Shown: positions 49,188-61,931 of the stretch, one piece after another
Position numbering within the stretch: position 1 is the first letter of the stretch
How the letters are laid out: each line of letters opens with the position of its first letter
NCBI GenBank assembly: GCA_946406015.1
Contig: CAMJJD010000005.1
Span: forward strand, 1-64,000
Direction of reading: 5' to 3'
DNA length: 64,000 nucleotides
From: an uncultured Bacteroidales bacterium
GTDB taxonomy: Bacteria > Bacteroidota > Bacteroidia > Bacteroidales > P3
Made by a program: the position numbers and the translations under genes
Notes under the pieces: model-generated
Database searches by the model: none
The model's input: the letters and a program-made list of their open reading frames with translations, nothing else
What the model was told of the DNA's origin: nothing

Positions 49188-51565
49188 GAGTGGAAGAGTC
49201 AAAGAGTCGAAAAGTCGAAGAGGAGAAGAGTCGAAGAGTCGAAGAGCGCTTGGCACTTAACACTAAACACTTAGTACTCTTTTGCTTTTTACTTCTCAAC
49301 TCCCCGATGTCGGTCCTTTGTGCGCAGACCGCCGTGGGGCAGTGGCGCGACTGTCTCGACTACTCGATGGTGCTCCATGTGGAGCCTGTCGGACGCTATG
49401 TCTATGCCGCCGCGCGGGGAGGTGTGTTCTGCTACGATACTGTCTCCGAGGAGCTGACGCGAATGAACAAAACCACCGGTCTCAGCGATGCCGGCGTAGC
49501 CACCATGGCCTACGATACCGCCACCCGCACCCTCGTGGTGGCCTACAACAACTCCAATATCGACCTGGTGAAGGACGGTAGGGTATATAATATCTCCGAC
49601 ATCAAACGCAGCAGCATCGGTGGAGACAAGAGTATCTACCGCATCCGCTTCAACGACCGCAAGGCGTGGGTGGCCACGGGTTTCGGTGTGGTGGTGGTCG
49701 ACTTGGACCGTCGTGAAATCAAGGAGACTTGCTACATCGGTACCGGCGGCACCTACACTGTGGTGAGCGACCTGGCCTTTTCGGCCGACAGCCTCTATGC
49801 CGCTACCGCCGAAGGCCTCAAGCGGATTGCCGTCAGTGAGCCCCACCCCACCATCAGTGACCGCTGGACGGCCGACAGCCGTATGGCCGGCGTCACCGTC
49901 ACCATGCTCGACTACTATGCCGGGCACCTGCTGGCCGTCGGCTTCACCTTTGACCCCGGGCTGACCACCCTCTATGCCCTCGACAGCACTGCCACCGTCG
50001 CTTGGAACGGCGGTGTGGTGCGCTCGATGCATGTGGGCGGCGGCTATGTGACTCTCACACACGAAGAGAGCGTGGTGCGTTACGACAGCAGTCTGCATCG
50101 GGTCGACAGCCTCACCAGCTACGACTGGGGCGCCCTCTCTTGTTTTGATGCCGTCTATACCGACAGTGTCACCCTTTGGGTCGGTCATGAGTGGGGCGGA
50201 CTCTTCCGTATACGTGCTTCTGGCAACACCTACCTTATGCCCGACGGCCCTTTCTCGGCCGACAACGTCTACCGCCTCGTGCCTTTCAACCATCGCATGA
50301 TGCTCTGTCCGGGTGGCCACACCACCGTCTATGCCAACGCCTATATCACCCCCAACCTCCTCACCGCGGAAGGACGTCGCTGGACGTCGCTCGACCGTAG
50401 CAACGGCCTTCTCGACGGCACCGCCGACCTCGTCGATGCCGCTGTCAATCCCTACGACACCAACGAGACCGTCGCAGCCATCTGGGGCAGCGGCGTGGCT
50501 TCCATCCGCGACAACCGGGTCGTCATGCTTTACGACGAAGGCAACACCGGCGGTGCCCTTACTCCCTACACTGTCGGCACCTACAGCACCCTACGCTCAG
50601 GCGCCGTGGCCTTCGACGGCAAGGGAAACCTCTGGATCCTCCTCTCCAACAGCAACTTTGCCCTCGCCAAGCGCTCCTCCGACGGCTCGTGGAGCCGCTA
50701 CCCCACTTCGCAGATGGCTTCCCTTCCGTCGGTCGACAAACTGGTGTGGGACAGCATCACCGGCTACCTGTGGTTCTGCGGTCGCGAGAATATGATTTAT
50801 GTCCACGATGGCGTGAACCGCATGGCGCGTGTCAATCCCAACAACGGCAGCCGTCTTGCCACCGACGATGTGACAGCCCTGGTGCAGGACTGTTCGGGCA
50901 ACCTCTGGGTGGGCACCAACAAGGGCATCAAGGTCATCTACAACGCCTATCAAGCCTTCGCCAATGGCGGGATAGGGGAGACCTCGCCCGTGACCTGCAG
51001 CAATATCACCATCACCAATGGCGAATTCTCGGAGTATCTGATGGCCTACGAGAGCGTCACCGCCATCGCAGTCGACGGAGCTAACCGCAAGTGGGTGGGC
51101 ACTTCGGCCGGCGGTCTTTACCTCATCTCTGCCAATGGTCTCGAGCAGCTCGAGCACTTCACCGCCGAGAACAGCCCCCTTTTCTCGAACAAAATCATCG
51201 CCCTCGGCATACAGCCACGTACCGGCGAGGTGTATATCGGCACCGACCAAGGTCTGCAGGTCTACCGCTCCTCGGCCACCTATGCTGAAAGTTTCGCCCT
51301 CGACGATATCCACGCATTCCCCAACCCTGTGCGACCCGACTACGACGGTCCCATCGCCATCAAGGGCTTCACACGTGATGGTCTTGTGCACATCACCGAT
51401 GCTTCGGGCCACACTGTCTACTCTACCCAGGCTCTCGGTGGTCAGGCTGTGTGGAATGGCTGTACCGCCAACGGAGAGCGTGTCGCTTCAGGAGTTTACT
51501 ACGTCTTCGCCTCCGATGGGGAGGGAGGCAACCGCTCCGTCACCAAGATATTAATCATCCGATAA
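49184..51565 (+). CDS. porZ: PorZ-like T9SS protein (two-component-regulator propeller, T9SS C-terminal domain)
   Basis: VGQWRDCLDYSM...NKTTGLSDAGVATMAYDTATRTLVVAYNNSNIDLV; C-term HAFPNPVRPDYDGPIAIKG. ATGA overlap with mreD. Confidence 0.75.
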   Translation: MRVEESKSRKVEEEKSRRVEERLALNTKHLVLFCFLLLNSPMSVLCAQTAVGQWRDCLDYSMVLHVEPVGRYVYAAARGGVFCYDTVSEELTRMNKTTGLSDAGVATMAYDTATRTLVVAYNNSNIDLVKDGRVYNISDIKRSSIGGDKSIYRIRFNDRKAWVATGFGVVVVDLDRREIKETCYIGTGGTYTVVSDLAFSADSLYAATAEGLKRIAVSEPHPTISDRWTADSRMAGVTVTMLDYYAGHLLAVGFTFDPGLTTLYALDSTATVAWNGGVVRSMHVGGGYVTLTHEESVVRYDSSLHRVDSLTSYDWGALSCFDAVYTDSVTLWVGHEWGGLFRIRASGNTYLMPDGPFSADNVYRLVPFNHRMMLCPGGHTTVYANAYITPNLLTAEGRRWTSLDRSNGLLDGTADLVDAAVNPYDTNETVAAIWGSGVASIRDNRVVMLYDEGNTGGALTPYTVGTYSTLRSGAVAFDGKGNLWILLSNSNFALAKRSSDGSWSRYPTSQMASLPSVDKLVWDSITGYLWFCGRENMIYVHDGVNRMARVNPNNGSRLATDDVTALVQDCSGNLWVGTNKGIKVIYNAYQAFANGGIGETSPVTCSNITITNGEFSEYLMAYESVTAIAVDGANRKWVGTSAGGLYLISANGLEQLEHFTAENSPLFSNKIIALGIQPRTGEVYIGTDQGLQVYRSSATYAESFALDDIHAFPNPVRPDYDGPIAIKGFTRDGLVHITDASGHTVYSTQALGGQAVWNGCTANGERVASGVYYVFASDGEGGNRSVTKILIIR

Positions 51566-51605
51566 GAAAACATACCTCTTACCTCATAATTCATAATTGA
51601 AATAA

Positions 51606-52358
51606 ATGCTCCTCTCCACCCCAGGCTTTGTGTTGCACACCACCCCTTATGGCGAGTCCGCTGTTGTCGCCAAGGTGTTTACGCGTCAGCTGGGCATGCG
51701 ATCCTATCTCCTCAAGGGGGTTCGAGGACCGCGTGGACGGGTGAAGCAGAACCTCCTGCAACCCCTCTCCTGTGTCGACATGGTGGTCTACGACAATCCC
51801 AAACGCGACCTCAATTATGTCAAGGAACTCTCTCCCCGCCATCCCGAGCGCCCGGACTCTCTGCCTCCCAGCCTCTCCGCCTCGCTCAACGCCCTCCGCT
51901 TCTTCATGACCGAGGTTCTCTACAAATCCCTTCGCGAGGATGAACCCATGCCCGACCTCTTCGACTATGTCGAAAGCGCTATGCTCCAAATCTCTTCTCC
52001 CCCCTCCTCTGCCAACATTCAACTCTCCGACTTCCCTATAGTTTTCCTCCTTGCCGTCATCCATCACCTTGGTGTGGAGCCCCTCGACAACCACTCTTCA
52101 CGCGAGTCCCTCTTCGACCTGCAGGAAGGCCGTTTCGTCGCCGCCCTCACCGAGACCACCCTCCCGCCAGCGCTCTCCGCACTGCTGCACGAATACCTCT
52201 CCTCTGCCGTCTACCAGCTGCCGTCTACCAGCTTTCAACTTTCAACTTTCCACTCCCGCCGCGCTCTCCTCGATGCACTCATCGCCTACTGCCAGCTGCA
52301 CCTTAGCGGCTTCCGCCAATTCAACAGTCACGAAATATTACACACAATATTAAGATAA
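51606..52358 (+). CDS. recO: DNA repair protein RecO
   Basis: MLLSTPGFVLHTTPYGESAVVAKVFTRQLGMRSYLLKGVRGPRGR. Confidence 0.9.
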   Translation: MLLSTPGFVLHTTPYGESAVVAKVFTRQLGMRSYLLKGVRGPRGRVKQNLLQPLSCVDMVVYDNPKRDLNYVKELSPRHPERPDSLPPSLSASLNALRFFMTEVLYKSLREDEPMPDLFDYVESAMLQISSPPSSANIQLSDFPIVFLLAVIHHLGVEPLDNHSSRESLFDLQEGRFVAALTETTLPPALSALLHEYLSSAVYQLPSTSFQLSTFHSRRALLDALIAYCQLHLSGFRQFNSHEILHTILR

Positions 52359-52363
52359 CGTAT

Positions 52364-54700
52364 ATGAAAAAGACCATCGCAATCCTCAGCTTCTTGCTGA
52401 CCCTCTTCGGCGCTTCGGCGCAAAATGTCTACTGGGTCTTCCTCGCCGACAAGGCGGGCACCACCTTCGACCCCTACAGCTATTTCGACACCAAGGCCCT
52501 CGAGCGCTATGCCGAGTGCGGCGCCGACCTCTACGACATGAGCAACTATCCGCTCAACGACAGTTATGTCGCCGGTGTCGACGCCCTCGCCACCGAGGAG
52601 GTGGGCTGCAGCCGCTGGATGAATGCCGTCGGCGTCGTCGCCACCCCTCTCCAGGCCGACGCCATCGCCCGGTTGCCCTACGTCCTCCGTGTGGAGATGA
52701 TTGCCGGCAATATGCAGCTCGCCCAATCCGAATGCGCGTCCCGGAACGAGGACGAACTTTCAACTTTCCACTTTCCACCTTCCACTTCAGTCGACACCAC
52801 CCTTGCCGACCAGCTCCTCCGCATGCAGGGACAGCTCTTCCGCGAGAAGGGCATCGACGGTACCGGCATCCGTATCGCCGTCTTCGACGGTGGCTTCCCC
52901 CGTGTGAACACCCATGAGGCTTTCCGCCACCTGCGCGAAAGCAAGCGTATCCTCAAAACATGGAACTTCCCCAACCACAAGGAGGATGTCTACGGTTGGA
53001 ACGGGCACGGCACCATGACGCTCTCCTGCATCGCTGGCCGCATGAACGGCAAGGACCTCGGACTGGCCACCGGCGCCGAGTTCCTTCTGGCCCGTACCGA
53101 GGTGAATCCGGAACCCTTCCAGGAGGAAGTGTGGTGGATGCAGGCCGTGGAATGGGCCGACAAGAACGGCGCCAATATCATCTCGTCGAGCCTCGGCTAC
53201 GGCAAGGACCGCTACTACACCAAGGACATGGACGGAAAGTCCTACGTGGCCAAGGCCGCCAATATGGCCGCCCGCAAGGGTATGCTGGTTGTCAACAGTG
53301 CCGGCAACGAGGCTGACGACAGCCGCTGGCAGTACATCATCACCCCCTCCGACGCCGACAGCGTCCTTTGCATCGGTGGCATCACCCACTCGCTGACCGA
53401 CTACGAGCACATCTCTTTCGCCTCTTTCGGCCCCACCGCCGACGGTCGGCAGAAGCCCAACCTCTGCGCCTTCGGTCATGCCTGGGCCGCCAACCCCCAC
53501 GGCAAGGGCGGCTACCAGATGGTCTACGGCACCTCCTTCTCCTGCCCGCTGGTGGCCGGCTTCGCCGCCTGCGCCTGGCAGGCAAGCAAAGGCAAGACCA
53601 ACATGGAACTCTTCGACATGCTTCAGCGGTCGGGCGACCTCTATCCCTACTGCGACTACGCCTTCGGCTACGGTGTGCCGCAGGCCTCCTACTTTGTGGG
53701 TGCCAAGAAAGAGGTTGCTGCCGCAGAGTCACACTTCCGTTTCGAGCCTCAGGGTCCCACCTCCGTCAGCGTCGTCTTCACCCGTCCCGACAGCAATGTG
53801 CACATCTTCTACAAGAATGTCGCCGACGACGGTCGCATCCTCACCTACGGCAAGCGCTCGCTCGCCCACGTCGACACGTCGGTGAGCGTCGATTTCCGTG
53901 GCGGCAACCAGCTCGTCGTCTTCTGCAACGGTCAGCTGGCCGACTACCGTTTCGAGCGCTCCTCCGCCGTGCCCGACAAGAGCGAGTGGACCTCCGTGCA
54001 CAGCACCGACCGCGACTTCCATATCGGCACCTATGATGTCCTCACCCGTGCCCCGCGCCAGGACATCGCCAAGGAGACTCGTTCCGAGTGGGACTACTAC
54101 CTCATGTTCGGTCTTCCCCTCAGTTTCAACGGCGACGAGTTGCAGTGTCAGCCTTGGTCGCCCGCCAAACGCCTCGGCGTACGCTGGCAGCACCACTTCA
54201 GCAAGGCCTACGGCATCGGCCTCGGTGCCGAATTCGGCAGCACGGCATATCGCTACAATGACATGGCGACCAACGACTTGGAAACGCTCCTCGGTCTCGG
54301 CGCCGACATCAACAACAATGCCGGCAGCATCAGCAAGCGCAAGCTATACCATAGCGAGTGGAGCCTCGAGCTCTTCCAGCGTGTCCGCTTCCTGCCTGCC
54401 GGCATGATGCACAAGGGATTGCACTGGGATCTTGGCATCTGGGGTTCGTTCGGCTACAACAACTACCGTCTCAAATACAACACCGCCACCACCGTCGCCG
54501 ACCAGGCTACCACCCAGCAGCGGCTGTACAATGTCAACCCGCTGGCCGACTACCGCTGGAACTACGGCGTCGCCACCCGCATCACCTATGACTTCATAGG
54601 CCTCTATGCCCGCTACCGCCTCAACGGTATCGGCCAGACGGTTCCCGCCGGCCGTGTGCTGCTGCCGCGCCTCGAGATAGGGGTACAGCTTCTGTTCTAG
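52364..54700 (+). CDS. S8 family (subtilisin-like) serine peptidase
   Basis: IAVFDGGFPRVN (D), WNGHGTMTLSCIAG (H), GTSFSCPLVAGFAA (S). Confidence 0.93.
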   Translation: MKKTIAILSFLLTLFGASAQNVYWVFLADKAGTTFDPYSYFDTKALERYAECGADLYDMSNYPLNDSYVAGVDALATEEVGCSRWMNAVGVVATPLQADAIARLPYVLRVEMIAGNMQLAQSECASRNEDELSTFHFPPSTSVDTTLADQLLRMQGQLFREKGIDGTGIRIAVFDGGFPRVNTHEAFRHLRESKRILKTWNFPNHKEDVYGWNGHGTMTLSCIAGRMNGKDLGLATGAEFLLARTEVNPEPFQEEVWWMQAVEWADKNGANIISSSLGYGKDRYYTKDMDGKSYVAKAANMAARKGMLVVNSAGNEADDSRWQYIITPSDADSVLCIGGITHSLTDYEHISFASFGPTADGRQKPNLCAFGHAWAANPHGKGGYQMVYGTSFSCPLVAGFAACAWQASKGKTNMELFDMLQRSGDLYPYCDYAFGYGVPQASYFVGAKKEVAAAESHFRFEPQGPTSVSVVFTRPDSNVHIFYKNVADDGRILTYGKRSLAHVDTSVSVDFRGGNQLVVFCNGQLADYRFERSSAVPDKSEWTSVHSTDRDFHIGTYDVLTRAPRQDIAKETRSEWDYYLMFGLPLSFNGDELQCQPWSPAKRLGVRWQHHFSKAYGIGLGAEFGSTAYRYNDMATNDLETLLGLGADINNNAGSISKRKLYHSEWSLELFQRVRFLPAGMMHKGLHWDLGIWGSFGYNNYRLKYNTATTVADQATTQQRLYNVNPLADYRWNYGVATRITYDFIGLYARYRLNGIGQTVPAGRVLLPRLEIGVQLLF

Positions 54701-54943
54701 TGTCAGATTGGGTGACTCTATACCCGTCTGATTCCTAGCTCCTTCCTTTAGTGTTTTCTTACTGTTCTTTTACTGTTCTTTTAGAAAAGTAAAAGAACAG
54801 TTGTTTATTTGTTGAAAAACAATGACAGAATAAATAATTGTAAGTGAATGTATATGTTTCGATATTTTTTCGTATTTTTGCAGCCGATAGGAGGGGTGGA
54901 TTTGTGTGGGTGATTGGTTTAATTGATTGAAAAAGATAACGTT

Positions 54944-56671
54944 ATGGTAAAACTACGACGTGCTGTTTTGGTGTGCACCCTGCTGGTGTCCTGGATTGCC
55001 GGGGCGCAGAACATCAGCGTCAGCTCTGCTGTGAACCAGAATATAGCCAATTTTGTGCAGAACAACCTCATCGGCGACGGGGTCTATGTGTGGAATGTGA
55101 AATTCCAGAATGCCACCGGCACCGTTAACAAACCCCAGATTGGCACCTTCCTCAGCAACGGTTTCCCACATCTCCAGATGGATTCCGGCGTGGTGATGAC
55201 CACGGGCCATTTGGATGTGGCTGTGGGGCCTAATAGTTCGGGGTCGCTTTCAAATGCGGTGTCGGGCTTTTACACCGATGCTTCGCTGGCCTCCTATGCA
55301 TCTGGCTCTTTGAATGGCTGTTCCACCCTTGATTTCGACTTTGTCAGCATTTCACCCTTTGTGACCATGAACTACTGTTTCGGCTCGGAGGAATACGACG
55401 AGTATGTGTGGAGTTCGTTCAACGACCTCTTCGCCTTCTTGGTTACCGGTCCCGACCCCGTCACAGGACAGACGGTCACCAGAAACATAGCCATCATACC
55501 TCATACGGTCAGTTCGACCAACCCCAACGGTATCGTGGTGGCCATCAATTCGGTCAACGGAGGTGTGGGGCAGGGTGGTGCCACCACTCCGCCCACCTCT
55601 GGATGTGTCAATTGCTACAACACATTCACACAATTTTTTGTGAGCAACACTTTTGCTTCAGGTGTGCAGTATGACGGCTTCACGCAGAAGCTTTCGGCCA
55701 ACGCCACCCTCGTCCCCTGCGCGCAGTACCACATGCACATCTCTATCTGCAATGTGGGCGATAATAGTTATGATAGCGGTGTGTTTCTGGAGAAGAAGAG
55801 TTTCAACTCGCCTTCGGCCGATGTGAGCCTCTCGCACCGCTACGCCGACACCATCGAGCGCAGCATCCCCAAAGTGCTGCCGCTGTCGTTGGCGGGCAGC
55901 TCCTATTCTTACGGCAATGTGACCGTGGCCTTCGGCGGCGATGCAGTGGTGGGTCAGGACTATACTATCGTCACCGACACAGGTGGAGCTATCGACCAGC
56001 TGCACCCCACCTTCACCGTTGGCACCGGCCTACGCACCTTGACTTTCCGTGGCACCCCCACGGCCGACCTCACCGAGCCTAAGCTCATCGAACTCTACCT
56101 CATGACTTCGCTCTGCGAGGACCATCCTGCCTTGAAGACCTACGACACCATCCGCTTCATCCTGGCCGAAGACGATGTGGTGCGCCTGCGCAGCGACACT
56201 ATCGTGGCCTACGACACCTGCAAGCAGGTGGGCGTCGAGCTGGCCATCGGGCTGCATCCGCCCTTCACGTTCCATTGGTTTCCTGAGACTGGCATCGACT
56301 TCCCTTACCAGCAGTATAGCACCGCCACGATTACCGAGAGCCGGACCTATCAGGTGAGTGTGGCCGACGCCCGTGGACATACCGATACTACCGATATCTA
56401 TGTCGAGGTGCGCCCCCGTACCAACGGCGTGGAGCAGCCGGAAGAAGCCGCGTTTGAGGTCTATCCCAACCCCACCGACGGAGAGATTAACCTGGTGGCC
56501 GACGGCATCACACTGGTCGAGGTCTACAATGTCGCCGGCATGTGCGTCTTCTCTCGCCGCTGCAACGACGACTGCCGCACGGTCGACATACGTCCCCTCC
56601 CTGCAGGTCTCTACACTGTCCGTGTCACCACCAACCTCGGGACCAAGACGGAGAAAGTAATTGTTAGATAA
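54944..56671 (+). CDS. Choice-of-anchor L domain protein with T9SS sorting domain
   Basis: SFNGCSTLDFDFVSISPFVTMNYCFGSEEYDEYVWSSFNDLFAFLVTGPD; C-term VYPNPTDGEINLVADG. Confidence 0.85.
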   Translation: MVKLRRAVLVCTLLVSWIAGAQNISVSSAVNQNIANFVQNNLIGDGVYVWNVKFQNATGTVNKPQIGTFLSNGFPHLQMDSGVVMTTGHLDVAVGPNSSGSLSNAVSGFYTDASLASYASGSLNGCSTLDFDFVSISPFVTMNYCFGSEEYDEYVWSSFNDLFAFLVTGPDPVTGQTVTRNIAIIPHTVSSTNPNGIVVAINSVNGGVGQGGATTPPTSGCVNCYNTFTQFFVSNTFASGVQYDGFTQKLSANATLVPCAQYHMHISICNVGDNSYDSGVFLEKKSFNSPSADVSLSHRYADTIERSIPKVLPLSLAGSSYSYGNVTVAFGGDAVVGQDYTIVTDTGGAIDQLHPTFTVGTGLRTLTFRGTPTADLTEPKLIELYLMTSLCEDHPALKTYDTIRFILAEDDVVRLRSDTIVAYDTCKQVGVELAIGLHPPFTFHWFPETGIDFPYQQYSTATITESRTYQVSVADARGHTDTTDIYVEVRPRTNGVEQPEEAAFEVYPNPTDGEINLVADGITLVEVYNVAGMCVFSRRCNDDCRTVDIRPLPAGLYTVRVTTNLGTKTEKVIVR

Positions 56672-56688
56672 ACAAAAAACGATATATC

Positions 56689-58698
<2,010 letters not shown>

Positions 58699-58702
58699 AC
58701 CC

Positions 58703-59800
58703 ATGAAGAGAGCGCTTATACTGACTTTGTTGCTCCTGGCCGTCACGATGGCGGCCCAGGGGCAGGGTCGTGGGCGTCCGTGGAAACGGGGGGCGCTGCA
58801 GCTGGAGGAGTTTGCCGTCACGGCAGCCTCCGGCCGCGAGAACAGCCACCTCGACTATGGCATCGTCTACTCTACCAGCGGCACCACCGAAGGGTTGAAT
58901 ACCTACATTTACTGCCGTACATCGGCTCTGATGTATCCTACGGCTTCGTGGATGGCCGAGGGGCACGCCGACGAGGCTGAGTTGACCTACAACCAGGTGC
59001 TCTTCGACTTGGTGGAGGTCTATCGCCGTCAGATGCAGCAGGATGCCATCCTCCTCAGCAAACGGGTTCAGTACGAGGCCTTGCTCGCCACCACAATGAA
59101 CCATCTGGATCGTGAGATGCAGGTGATACGGGCTGCTACCGAGATGGGACGTGACAGTCTGGCGGTGGAGCGCATCCGCGTGAAGAATCGCGAATGGCTC
59201 AATGCCAACCCCGGCAACCATCCCGTGTTTACGCCTCTTTCCTATTGGTGGTGCCTGGGTATAGAAGGCGGAGTCTCGTTCAGCACAGGCGACGTGGGCC
59301 GTCTCATCTCCCCATCGATAGGTGCTACCGGTTATATGGGTGCTTTCGGATGGGGACGGCACGGACTCTATTTCAGCGTGCTGAATGCTGCCACTTTGGC
59401 TCGTGACTCGGCCTATAATTTCGAAGGCGACAGGGTGCTGCCTGTCATGTACCGCAACGATGTCAACCTGCTTGGCTACGGCTACACACTATTCGACCGG
59501 CAGCAGTTCAGCATCACGCCCTATGTGGCTTTCGGACTCACCAATATGGATACGGAGATGGACTGGTACATTGGCACCAGCTACACCTTCGGCGTCAGGG
59601 GACTCTACCATTTTCACCACTGGCACCATATCAAAGACGGCGCTAAGGGGAAGGCCCGCCGTTTCACGCCTTCGGCCATGGCCAACCTATACGTCAGCTA
59701 TACCGACCTGGATGCCGACGGCAAGGGACTCACCTTCGGCCTCAATTTGGGACTGACCCTCGGCATGCGCCGCGAAAGTGTCACATGGATGAATGATTGA
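58703..59800 (+). CDS. Uncharacterised secreted/outer-membrane protein
   Basis: Signal peptide and beta-rich C-terminus. Confidence 0.55.
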   Translation: MKRALILTLLLLAVTMAAQGQGRGRPWKRGALQLEEFAVTAASGRENSHLDYGIVYSTSGTTEGLNTYIYCRTSALMYPTASWMAEGHADEAELTYNQVLFDLVEVYRRQMQQDAILLSKRVQYEALLATTMNHLDREMQVIRAATEMGRDSLAVERIRVKNREWLNANPGNHPVFTPLSYWWCLGIEGGVSFSTGDVGRLISPSIGATGYMGAFGWGRHGLYFSVLNAATLARDSAYNFEGDRVLPVMYRNDVNLLGYGYTLFDRQQFSITPYVAFGLTNMDTEMDWYIGTSYTFGVRGLYHFHHWHHIKDGAKGKARRFTPSAMANLYVSYTDLDADGKGLTFGLNLGLTLGMRRESVTWMND

Positions 59801-59870
59801 GTTATGTGTTATAAAATGAGTCAGGTTGCACTACGCACTCATAAGTCAGAAATCTAAAATCTAAAAAGAT

Positions 59871-60575
59871 ATGAAAGGAAGTCAAATACCGTTCAGAAAG
59901 AACATGATTCAAGGCACAGCCATCGTGTTGGCTGCCTTGGTGCTAGGCATCTTTATGGTCTGCACCGTACGAACCCTCAAGTCCTATGACGACACCGTCA
60001 AGGTGCGTGGCCTCTGCGAGAAGGAGGTCCCGGCCGACCGTGTGGTCTTGCGTATCAGCTTCAGCGGACAAGATAACGAACTCACCGACCTCCGTGCCAC
60101 CATGGAGCGCAACGAGAAGGCGGTGGTCGACCTGCTGAAGAAGGCGGGCTTCACCGACGAGGAGATAAAGTACACCTCGGCTCACTTCAACGACCGCTAC
60201 GACAGCTACTACACCAACAACATCCGCTTCCGCTACAACGCCAACCAGACCATCAACGTCTTTACCGACAAGATGGACGTTGTGCGCGACCTGGAGCGCA
60301 CCATCGACGGCGACCTGCTGAAGCAAGACATTATCAGCAGCAGCTATGCCAGCTACGAATATCATGGTCTCAATGACATCAAGCCTGCCATGATTGCCGA
60401 GAGTCTGGAGAACGCCCGCACCGCTGCCGACGAGTTTGCGAAGAACAGCCACAGCCGCATCGGCAAGATGCGTACCGCCTCGCAGGGCTATTTCGAGGTG
60501 GAGGACCTCGATGAGAACACCCCACAGGTGAAGAAGGTTCGCGTGGTCACCACCGTGGAATACTATTTGAAATAA
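59871..60575 (+). CDS. SIMPL domain protein
   Basis: VKVRGLCEKEVPADRVVLRISFSGQDNEL...DKMDVVRDLERTIDGDLL. Confidence 0.85.
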   Translation: MKGSQIPFRKNMIQGTAIVLAALVLGIFMVCTVRTLKSYDDTVKVRGLCEKEVPADRVVLRISFSGQDNELTDLRATMERNEKAVVDLLKKAGFTDEEIKYTSAHFNDRYDSYYTNNIRFRYNANQTINVFTDKMDVVRDLERTIDGDLLKQDIISSSYASYEYHGLNDIKPAMIAESLENARTAADEFAKNSHSRIGKMRTASQGYFEVEDLDENTPQVKKVRVVTTVEYYLK

Positions 60576-60715
60576 GTGGATAGTGGATAGTGTATAGTGG
60601 GTAGTGGGTAGCACTTGACCACAACTGCCGCCCCCTAAACACTAAGCACTTAACACTAAACACTAAGCACTTAACACTTAACACTAAACACTAAACACTT
60701 AACACTTCCCCCAGG
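60576..60715. repeat. Heptamer tracts gtggata and cacttaa/cactaaa
   Basis: gtggatagtggatagtgtatagtgggtagtgggtagc; acttaacactaaacactaagcacttaacac. Confidence 0.9.
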
Positions 60716-60751
60716 GGTCTCTTGCCAACCCCCTTCAACAAAACAAGAACC

Positions 60752-61414
60752 ATGAACGACAACAGAGATTCTGTAATCATCTATTCCGGCGGGCTCGACT
60801 CGACGACACTGCTCTATGAGGAGCAACAACGCATCGCGCTGGCCGTCACATTTGACTATGGGAGCAATCATGCCGCGCGCGAGATAGCTTGTGCGCGGCA
60901 TCATTGTTCTTTGCTGGGCATAGAGCATCTGGTCATCGAGCTGGGCTTTATGGGTCGCTACTTTGCCTCGTCGCTCCTCAGCGGTGCCGATGCCATCCCC
61001 AGTGGCAACTACGATGAGGAGAATATGAAAAGCACAGTGGTACCCTTCCGTAATGGCATCATGCTCAGCATCGCCTGTGGACTGGCCGAAAGTCGCGGCC
61101 TGACACGTGTGCTGATTGCCAACCACGGCGGAGACCATGCCATCTATCCCGACTGTCGCCCTGAGTTTGTCGCCGCCATGAACGGCGCCATGCAGGCCGG
61201 CACCTACGAAGGGGTACGCCTCGACGCTCCCTACACCGACCTCACCAAGGCCGACCTCGTGCGGCGTGGCGCGGCGATGGGTATCGACTACGCTCACACC
61301 TACTCCTGCTACCGCGGAGGCGAGCACCATTGCGGCACATGTGGCACCTGCACCGAACGCCGCGAGGCCTTCCTCCAGGCCGGCATCCCCGACCCGACAG
61401 CGTATGATAATTAA
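60752..61414 (+). CDS. queC: 7-cyano-7-deazaguanine synthase QueC
   Basis: IIYSGGLDSTTLLYEEQ, YSCYRGGEHHCGTCGTCTERREAF. Confidence 0.95.
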   Translation: MNDNRDSVIIYSGGLDSTTLLYEEQQRIALAVTFDYGSNHAAREIACARHHCSLLGIEHLVIELGFMGRYFASSLLSGADAIPSGNYDEENMKSTVVPFRNGIMLSIACGLAESRGLTRVLIANHGGDHAIYPDCRPEFVAAMNGAMQAGTYEGVRLDAPYTDLTKADLVRRGAAMGIDYAHTYSCYRGGEHHCGTCGTCTERREAFLQAGIPDPTAYDN

Positions 61415-61582
61415 ACGGCGAATTATGCGAACTGAACGAATACCTACGCAGTATGTAATTGCAAGCGAATTACTCGAATTATGGTCGGCAAGTTTGATGA
61501 GCCAATTATGCCTGCGTCAGCACATTCGAGTAATTAGCCTTAAATTCGTCAGCAATTCGTAAAATAAGTTGAATTCGCCGTT
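61415..61582. repeat. ~168-bp nested inverted-repeat element between queC and queD
   Basis: Ends AACGGCGAATT / AATTCGCCGTT perfectly inverted; inner AATTACTCGAAT / ATTCGAGTAATT inverted. Confidence 0.65.
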
Positions 61583-61598
61583 AAAAAGATAAAATAGT

Positions 61599-61931
61599 AT
61601 GTATTACGTAACAAAACATATCGAAGTCTCCGGTGCCCATCGCCTGGAACTTGACTACCCCAGCAAATGCACCCAGCTCCATGGACACAACTGGCAGATA
61701 ACCATCCACTGCCGTGCCCGTGAGCTCGACCGTAACGGTATGGTGGTGGACTTCTCCCATATAAAGAAAAGCATCGTCGACCTTCTCGACCACCAGGTCA
61801 TCAACGATGTCATCGGCTGCAACCCCACAGCCGAGAACATCGCCCGCTGGTGCCAGCAGCAGGTGCCCAACTGTTACCGCGTCGACGTGCAGGAGACCAC
61901 CGGCAACACCGCCACCTATGAAGTGGATTGA
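61599..61931 (+). CDS. queD: 6-carboxytetrahydropterin synthase QueD
   Basis: FxGAHRLxxYPSKCTQLHGHNWQITI; DFSHIKK; VQETTGNTATYE. Confidence 0.93.
   Translation: MYYVTKHIEVSGAHRLELDYPSKCTQLHGHNWQITIHCRARELDRNGMVVDFSHIKKSIVDLLDHQVINDVIGCNPTAENIARWCQQQVPNCYRVDVQETTGNTATYEVD

Noticed and set aside
49289-50320. 343-aa minus-strand ORF
   Set aside because: Antisense to the PorZ-like gene; no recognisable domain.
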